In this document: positions 59,195-64,000 of the stretch, one piece after another
Layout: each line of letters opens with the position of its first letter
Numbering within the stretch: the stretch's first letter is position 1
Source of the DNA: Rhizobium hidalgonense
GTDB taxonomy: Bacteria; Pseudomonadota; Alphaproteobacteria; Rhizobiales; Rhizobiaceae
Assembly: GCF_002914525.1 (NCBI RefSeq)
Contig: NZ_LODW01000127.1
Span: 186,001-250,000 of the forward strand
Direction of reading: 5' to 3'
Length of the DNA stretch: 64,000 bases
Made by a program: the position numbers and the translations under genes
Notes under the pieces: generated by a model
Databases searched by the model: none
Told to the model about the DNA's origin: nothing
What the model saw: only the letters and a program-made list of their open reading frames with translations

Positions 59195-60292
59195 ATGGAT
59201 CTGCCTTCCTCCCTTGCCTGGCTGGTTGACGAGGCTGCGGCTTCGCCTGGGCCCGATCGGTTTCTGGCCGAACTCGGGCGCCGGCTGCTGGCCGATGGCT
59301 TGGCGCTTTCCGGTGGCGCGCTGACGCTTTCGGTGCCGCATCCGATCATTGCGCGGCGCACCTGGCTGTGGCGGGCCGAGACCGGCGCGGTCATCGAGGC
59401 GCTCACTTTTGCCGCCGCACCTCAAAGCGATGCCGGGCGTGAATGGCTGGCCGGGCTCGGGCCGGTTTGGGAGGAAAAGATCGGGCCTTCACAGGACGGC
59501 GCCATGCTCGGCTGGGCGGGCATCGGCAAGGGGGCAGGGGCGGGCGAATTCGCTCCCGGTGAAGCCGTCCGGCTGAAGGAGGTTGCGCGTTTTGCCGCCG
59601 CACCGCTTGCAGCCCTTGCGGCGCGGGAGGCGCGCGCGGCGCTGCTGGAAGCCTATCTTGGCCGGCGCAGCGCGGCCCGTGTTCAGTCGGGCGCGCTTGC
59701 CCGCGGCACCGGCGAAACCATTCGTGCGGCTCTTCTCTGCGCCGATTTGCGGGATTTCACCGCGCTTTCGCAAGTGACAGAGCCGCAGGCAATGATATCA
59801 GCGCTCGACGCCTATTTCGACCGCGTCGCCGGCGCCGTGCACGCTTTCGGCGGCGAGGTGCTGAAATTCATGGGCGACGGCGTGCTGGCGATCTTTCCGG
59901 TCACGGCCGTTTCCGGCGACGAGGTTCGGGCTGATCGGGAAGCGTGCGAGGCGGCGCTCCGGGCCGTCGCTGCCAGCCGTGCCGGCATGGCCCATCTCGA
60001 CCAAGTGCGCCACGCGCAGGGGCTGGCGCCGTTGCCATTCGGCGCATCGCTGCATTTCGGCGAGATCCTCTGGGGTAATATCGGCGCGGCCGACCGGCTG
60101 GACTTTACCGCTATCGGCCCCGCGGTCAATCTGGTCAGTCGGCTTGAAGGGCTCTGCAAGCCGCTCGGCCGGACCGTGCTGATCTCCGGCGCGCTTGCCG
60201 CGAATACGACGGCTTCCTTGATGCCGCTCGGAGAGCACAGCCTCCGCGGCATCGCCGATCCTTGCGCAGTGTTCACCCTGCGGGAGGATTGA
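59195..60292 (+). CDS. Soluble class III adenylate/guanylate cyclase
   Basis: 365 aa with no membrane span. The first 165 residues are a GAF-like or divergent sensor region (LTLSVPHPIIARRTWLWRAE, VARFAAAPLAALAAREARAA). The C-terminal cyclase has metal Asp in LLCADLRDFTALSQ and FMGDGVLAIFPV, and FGEILWGNIGAADRLDFTAI GPAVNLVSRLEGLCK at the base site. It is of the rhizobial multi-cyclase type. The effector and product are unknown. Confidence 0.87.
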   Translation: MDLPSSLAWLVDEAAASPGPDRFLAELGRRLLADGLALSGGALTLSVPHPIIARRTWLWRAETGAVIEALTFAAAPQSDAGREWLAGLGPVWEEKIGPSQDGAMLGWAGIGKGAGAGEFAPGEAVRLKEVARFAAAPLAALAAREARAALLEAYLGRRSAARVQSGALARGTGETIRAALLCADLRDFTALSQVTEPQAMISALDAYFDRVAGAVHAFGGEVLKFMGDGVLAIFPVTAVSGDEVRADREACEAALRAVAASRAGMAHLDQVRHAQGLAPLPFGASLHFGEILWGNIGAADRLDFTAIGPAVNLVSRLEGLCKPLGRTVLISGALAANTTASLMPLGEHSLRGIADPCAVFTLRED

Positions 60293-60395
60293 GCCCAGGA
60301 GCCGGTGCTTCTCCGAAATCGCACAAAAGAATCATGATTGTGAAACTCCGCTTTTTTGGCTAAAGCCTGTGCGCATCAGAGGGGAGTTTTCAGAC

Positions 60396-61382
60396 ATGAC
60401 TCGATACGCGCGCAGATTTTTCTCGGCCCTGGGCTTGTCCGCAATGTTGGCGGCCGGCGCTGCACAAGCGGATGATGGCGGTAAAATCTCGATCGTCGAC
60501 GACCGCGGCGTCATCGTAGATGATCGCGGCGTAGCCGTCGAAGTCCCGGCGCTGCCGAAGCGCATTGCCTCGATTTCCTATTTCGCCGACGATGTTGCGT
60601 TGGCACTCGGCATCAAGCCGGTCGCCAGCACCTATATGACGTCAGGCCGCGAGCCCGATTTCCTGCTCGGCCTCACCTCTGGGATGAAGCAGATCGGCCA
60701 GCGCGCCAAGCCCAATCTCGAACTTCTCTCCGAAGCCAAGCCGGATCTGATCATCGCGATCCGCCGCTATACGGTCGGCAATGCCGCGCAGCTTCAAAAC
60801 ATCGCACCCTATGTCGCCTACAATATGGAGCTGCTCGAAGAGAGCTACAGCGAGACCGCTGCCCTTTCCAAGCTGCTCGGCAAGCCCGCGCGCGGCGAGC
60901 GGCTAAACGCCGATTTTCGCAAGCATCTGTCGGAGTTCGCCGCCAAGGCGCCGAAGGGCCACCCGCGTTTCCTGATCATGTGGGGCGGCGCGACGCCTTT
61001 CGCCTTCCACACGGAAAACACCTCGGCCTCGATCGTCGCTGCGATCGGCGGCGACAATATTCCGGGGCCGAAGAGCCCGGGCGGCGAGTTCGGCATCGAC
61101 CTCAGCCTGGAAACCATGCTGGAAAAGGATCCCGAGGTCATTTTCGTTTATGATTCCGGCCCGGATCGCCCGCATGAGAGCAATCCGATCTGGTCGCAGC
61201 TGTCAGCGGTCAAGAACAACCGGGTCTTCTATGTCGGCGACCAGTGGGTCGAGACCAACGGCCCGATCGCTCGCGAAATCGTGCTGCGCGAGGCCGCGCA
61301 CTACCTCTATCCCGATACGTTCCCGGCGGTCGACGTCAAGGCGGAAGCCGCCAAGCTGATCCCGGCCGAGCTGCAGAACTAA
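60396..61382 (+). CDS. Iron-siderophore ABC transporter substrate-binding protein
   Basis: 328 aa with signal peptide (FFSALGLSAMLAAGAAQA). A cluster A-II (FepB/FecB-like) binding protein: KRIASISYFADDVALALGIK, FLLGLTSGMKQIGQRAKPNL, EAKPDLIIAIRRYTVGNAAQ, IWSQLSAVKNNRVFYVGDQW. A VDDRGV motif near the mature N-terminus is repeated in tandem, which looks like a recent in-frame duplication of 24 bp. The GGGGAG before the ATG is good. It heads the FecCD/FecE operon. Confidence 0.88.
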   Translation: MTRYARRFFSALGLSAMLAAGAAQADDGGKISIVDDRGVIVDDRGVAVEVPALPKRIASISYFADDVALALGIKPVASTYMTSGREPDFLLGLTSGMKQIGQRAKPNLELLSEAKPDLIIAIRRYTVGNAAQLQNIAPYVAYNMELLEESYSETAALSKLLGKPARGERLNADFRKHLSEFAAKAPKGHPRFLIMWGGATPFAFHTENTSASIVAAIGGDNIPGPKSPGGEFGIDLSLETMLEKDPEVIFVYDSGPDRPHESNPIWSQLSAVKNNRVFYVGDQWVETNGPIAREIVLREAAHYLYPDTFPAVDVKAEAAKLIPAELQN

Positions 61383-61402
61383 GCCCAACGACAAGGCCTG
61401 CG

Positions 61403-62407
61403 ATGAGCCCCCGGCAATCATTCCTGGCCATAGGGCTCATCGTCGTCGCCGCCATGCTGGCGGCGATGCTCGGCTTGCTGGTCGGCGCCAAGACGCTTTC
61501 GGTCGAGACCGCACTTCGCGTGCTGCTGGCGCCCGACGGCAAGATCGAATCCATTCTCGTCTGGACGCTGCGCCTGCCGCGGAGCCTGGCGGCGGCTGCC
61601 GGCGGTGCGGGCCTTGCCGTTTCCGGCTATGTGCTGCAGACGCTGACGCGCAATCCGCTGACCGATCCCGGCATTACCGGTGTCACGTCGGGGGCGGTCG
61701 CACCGATCGTCTGCTGTTTCGTCTTCCTGCCCTGGCTTTCGCCTGCCTATTATCCTTTCATCGGCCTTGCCGGCGGACTTGCGGCAGCTTCGGTGACGTT
61801 CTGGGTGTCGCGCGGCGGGCAGGGGCGGCCGTTGCAGCTTGCGCTTGGCGGCGTCAGCGTCTCGCTGTTTTTGGGCGCGATCACCACCTATGTGCTGCTG
61901 CTGACCGGCCCGCAATCGGCATCGCTGCTCTTCTGGCTTGCCGGCGGTTTCCAGGGGCGCACCTGGTCGCATCTCCTCTACATGCTGCCTTGGACGATTA
62001 CCGGCGTCGTCGGTGCGCTCCTGCTCCGGCGCGTCATCGGCATGTTCATGCTGAGTGACCATGCTGCGGCCGGCATGGGTCTGCAGCTCGGCCTGTGGAA
62101 GCCGCTGATCCTCATTCTGGCCGTCATTCCGGTCGCGGGCGTCGCGCCGATCGCGGGGCCGGTCGCCTTCGTCGGTCTTGCCGCTCCCCACATCGCCCGG
62201 CTGCTGAAACCCCGCGGCACGGGATGGGAAATCGGATTGAGCGCTGCCCTCGGCGCGCTGATCGTGACCGCCGCCGATGTTTTCGCGCGCAGCATCGCCA
62301 TTCCGCGCGAGTTGCCGGTCGGCATCGTCACCGCATTGCTTGGTGGCCCGATCTTCATCTATCTCGTCCAGCGCGGGCGGTTGAGCCTTGCGGGTGGGCC
62401 GCGATGA
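61403..62407 (+). CDS. Iron-siderophore ABC transporter permease, first (FecCD family)
   Basis: 334 aa, eight to ten membrane spans. RLPRSLAAAAGGAGLAVSGY and VLQTLTRNPLTDPGITGVTS are the FecCD core, and PVAFVGLAAPHIARLLKPRG the coupling helix. Its ATG lies 20 bases after the binding-protein gene, and its stop overlaps the next ATG as ATGA. Confidence 0.91.
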   Translation: MSPRQSFLAIGLIVVAAMLAAMLGLLVGAKTLSVETALRVLLAPDGKIESILVWTLRLPRSLAAAAGGAGLAVSGYVLQTLTRNPLTDPGITGVTSGAVAPIVCCFVFLPWLSPAYYPFIGLAGGLAAASVTFWVSRGGQGRPLQLALGGVSVSLFLGAITTYVLLLTGPQSASLLFWLAGGFQGRTWSHLLYMLPWTITGVVGALLLRRVIGMFMLSDHAAAGMGLQLGLWKPLILILAVIPVAGVAPIAGPVAFVGLAAPHIARLLKPRGTGWEIGLSAALGALIVTAADVFARSIAIPRELPVGIVTALLGGPIFIYLVQRGRLSLAGGPR

Positions 62408-63441
62408 GCGCGCCGGCATCGACATCGGCCGGTTCGGCAAGCCTTGGCATGGCGGCCGTGCTCACCATCTTGGCGGTGCTGTCGCTTGCGGCCGCGATCT
62501 TCCTCGGCGTCGCCGATGTCCCTATGGCTGACGTCGCGGCCGTCTTGACCGGCGGCGGCTCGCCGGAAGCGCGACTGATCATTCTCGATATCAGGCTGCC
62601 GCGCATCGTCACCGGCATTCTCGCCGGCATCCACTTTTCGCTGGCGGGATATCTGTTGCAGACCATCACCCGCAATCCGCTGGCCGACCCGTCGCTGATG
62701 GGCGTGTCGCAGGGGGCGACGCTGTCGGTGACGGTCTTCCTGCTCTTTACCGTCTATATCTTCGAGCCGGGCTCGAACACGCTGGCCGAACTGCCGGTCG
62801 CGTGGCTGCCGGCGGCAGGCCTTGCCGGCGGCCTGCTTGCCGGCGGCGTCATCTATCTGCTCGCCTTCCGTCTCGGGCTCAGCGCGCTGCGCATCACGCT
62901 CTGCGGCGTGGCGGTCGGTGCGGTGCTGCATGCGGTGGCGATCGGCCTCATCGCCGGATGGGGATCGGCCCGCATCGAGATCATTCTCGAATGGCTGTCG
63001 GGCAGCCTTTACGCCCGCACTTGGGAGCACGCGCTCTTCCTGCTGCCCTTCACCATCGTCGGGCTCGCCATGCTGCCGGTCATCTCCCGGCCGCTGATGC
63101 TGCTGCAGTTCGATGCGCCTGTCGCGCGCTCCTTCGGGCTCGGCTATCGCAGGCAATTCTCGATCGTGCTGGTCGTCTCCTGCGCGCTTGCGGCGAGTGC
63201 CGTCGGCGCAGTTGGGCCGATCGTCTTCGTCGGTCTCATCGTGCCGCATCTCGCCCGGTTCCTGGCGGGGCGGAATTTCATGCTGTCGATTGTGCTGACA
63301 ATCGTGCTCGGCGCCGTCATCGTCACGCTCGGCGATCTCATCGGCCGGCTGCTCGGCCAAGCCGAGGAAATCCCGATCGGCGTGGTTACGGCCGTTTTCG
63401 GCGTGCCGCTTCTGCTCGCGCTGCTGCGCAAAACTATGTGA
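62404..63441 (+). CDS. Iron-siderophore ABC transporter permease, second (FecCD family)
   Basis: 345 aa. RLPRIVTGILAGIHFSLAGY, LLQTITRNPLADPSLMGVSQ, and GPIVFVGLIVPHLARFLAGR are the family motifs, with nine to ten spans. It pairs with the first permease as the membrane pore. Its start is coupled to that gene, and the ATPase gene follows after seven bases. Confidence 0.91.
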   Translation: MSAPASTSAGSASLGMAAVLTILAVLSLAAAIFLGVADVPMADVAAVLTGGGSPEARLIILDIRLPRIVTGILAGIHFSLAGYLLQTITRNPLADPSLMGVSQGATLSVTVFLLFTVYIFEPGSNTLAELPVAWLPAAGLAGGLLAGGVIYLLAFRLGLSALRITLCGVAVGAVLHAVAIGLIAGWGSARIEIILEWLSGSLYARTWEHALFLLPFTIVGLAMLPVISRPLMLLQFDAPVARSFGLGYRRQFSIVLVVSCALAASAVGAVGPIVFVGLIVPHLARFLAGRNFMLSIVLTIVLGAVIVTLGDLIGRLLGQAEEIPIGVVTAVFGVPLLLALLRKTM

Positions 63442-63448
63442 GGCCGAA

Positions 63449-64000
63449 ATGCCATTGTCCTGTTCCGATCTCTCGGTGATGTACAACAAGCGAAAGGCCC
63501 TCGAGAGCTTCAGCCTGTCGCTCGAAAAGGGCGAGATCCGGGCGCTGATCGGCCCGAATGGCTCAGGCAAGAGCACGGCGCTGCATGCGCTGGCGGGTCT
63601 GATCCGGCCAGCCGAAGGCAGGGCATCGCTCGACGGCGTTGCCGTCGCCTCCATGTCGCGTCGGATGCTGGCCAAAAGGCTCGCCTTCCTGCCGCAGCAG
63701 CCGACCGCACCCGACGAGATGACCGTCGCCCAGCTCGTGCGGCAGGGCCGCTACCCGCATGTCGGCCTGTTTCGCTCTTATGACAGCCGCGACGAAGAGG
63801 CGATCGAATGGGCGCTCGAAAGCACCGGGCTGTCTGATTTGGCTGACCGCAGCCTTCGCGAACTGTCCGGCGGCGAACGGCAGAGAGCCTGGATTTCGGC
63901 CGCTCTCGCCCAGGAAGCGGAGATCCTGCTGCTCGACGAGCCGACCTCCTTCCTGGATATCGGCTATCAGGTCGAGGTGCTCGATCTCGTGCATCGGCTG
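63449..64000 (+). CDS. Iron-siderophore ABC transporter ATPase, truncated by window end
   Basis: The first 184 aa of a FecE/FhuC-like ATPase. Walker A is GPNGSGKST, PQQPTAPDEMTVAQLVRQGR the Q-loop, the signature LSGGERQRAWISAA, and Walker B LLLDEPTSFLDI. The stop codon lies beyond the window. It completes an SBP-permease-permease-ATPase iron importer. Confidence 0.92.
   Translation, partial: MPLSCSDLSVMYNKRKALESFSLSLEKGEIRALIGPNGSGKSTALHALAGLIRPAEGRASLDGVAVASMSRRMLAKRLAFLPQQPTAPDEMTVAQLVRQGRYPHVGLFRSYDSRDEEAIEWALESTGLSDLADRSLRELSGGERQRAWISAALAQEAEILLLDEPTSFLDIGYQVEVLDLVHRL

Noticed and set aside
62359..63675. 438-aa leftward open frame across the iron permease genes
   Set aside because: It is an Arg/Asp/Gln-rich antisense shadow typical of GC-rich membrane protein genes.

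Overview
The window is about 60% GC or more. It reads as chromosomal DNA of a fast-growing rhizobium, most likely the Rhizobium leguminosarum/etli group. This rests on alphaproteobacterial housekeeping genes (class I ilvC, ilvE, type II lumazine synthase under an FMN riboswitch, Zur-regulated znu genes, a tRNA-Lys) and on several families of rhizobial intergenic palindromes, including RIME-like elements. No integrase, transposase, plasmid replication gene or prophage is visible. The species assignment is inference.

Layout. 0.1-7.9 kb: a sn-glycerol-3-phosphate-type ABC importer (ugpC divergent from ugpB-ugpA-ugpE) with a glycerophosphodiesterase, a HAD phosphatase and an FGGY pentulose kinase. 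The divergent promoter carries a tandem 12-bp repeat. 7.9-17.4 kb: a TetR gene with a palindromic operator, ilvC, a ParDE toxin-antitoxin pair run into a methyltransferase, ilvE, an aminotransferase, a DUF2278/lamin-tail protein, an aldo/keto reductase and an OhrR-like regulator. 17.6-22.8 kb: a secreted alpha/beta hydrolase, the wreck of an iron-type ABC operon (frameshifted binding protein fused to the TOBE tail of an ATPase), a nuclease-fold protein, a Nudix hydrolase and a PhzF protein. 23-30 kb: tRNA-Lys, two paralogous small secreted four-cysteine proteins flanking a frameshifted membrane gene, a rhodanese-ChrB/ChrA pair, a CorC-type protein, a VOC protein and an RcnB-like protein.

30.5-35.3 kb is a zinc-starvation regulon: a COG0523 GTPase with a 57-aa coupled partner, znuA, and divergent znuC-znuB-zur. 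Zur-type palindromes stand at each promoter. 35.5-37.2 kb pairs a secreted protein with about a dozen octapeptide repeats against a divergent LapG-like cysteine protease. 38-45.6 kb holds small metabolic enzymes, a nucleotidyltransferase behind a leader-peptide/terminator arrangement that looks like an attenuator, a lipoprotein, a TetR-controlled DUF308 membrane protein and a GNAT protein.

45.7-52.1 kb is the most interesting block. One very large polypeptide combines FecR, TPR and outer-membrane-barrel regions. Its stop overlaps the start of a membrane CHASE2 class III nucleotide cyclase. A DUF5706/PycTM-like membrane protein, the family used as Pycsar effectors, is transcribed divergently from it. 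The block could sense at the envelope, make a cyclic nucleotide and act on a membrane effector, but nothing in the sequence proves this.

52.3-60.3 kb: RidA, SDR and LysR genes, a DUF1194 protein, a VOC protein, ribH2 with its riboswitch, an AHSA1-type protein, small secreted proteins and a second, soluble class III cyclase. 60.4-64 kb: an iron-siderophore ABC importer whose ATPase runs off the end of the window.
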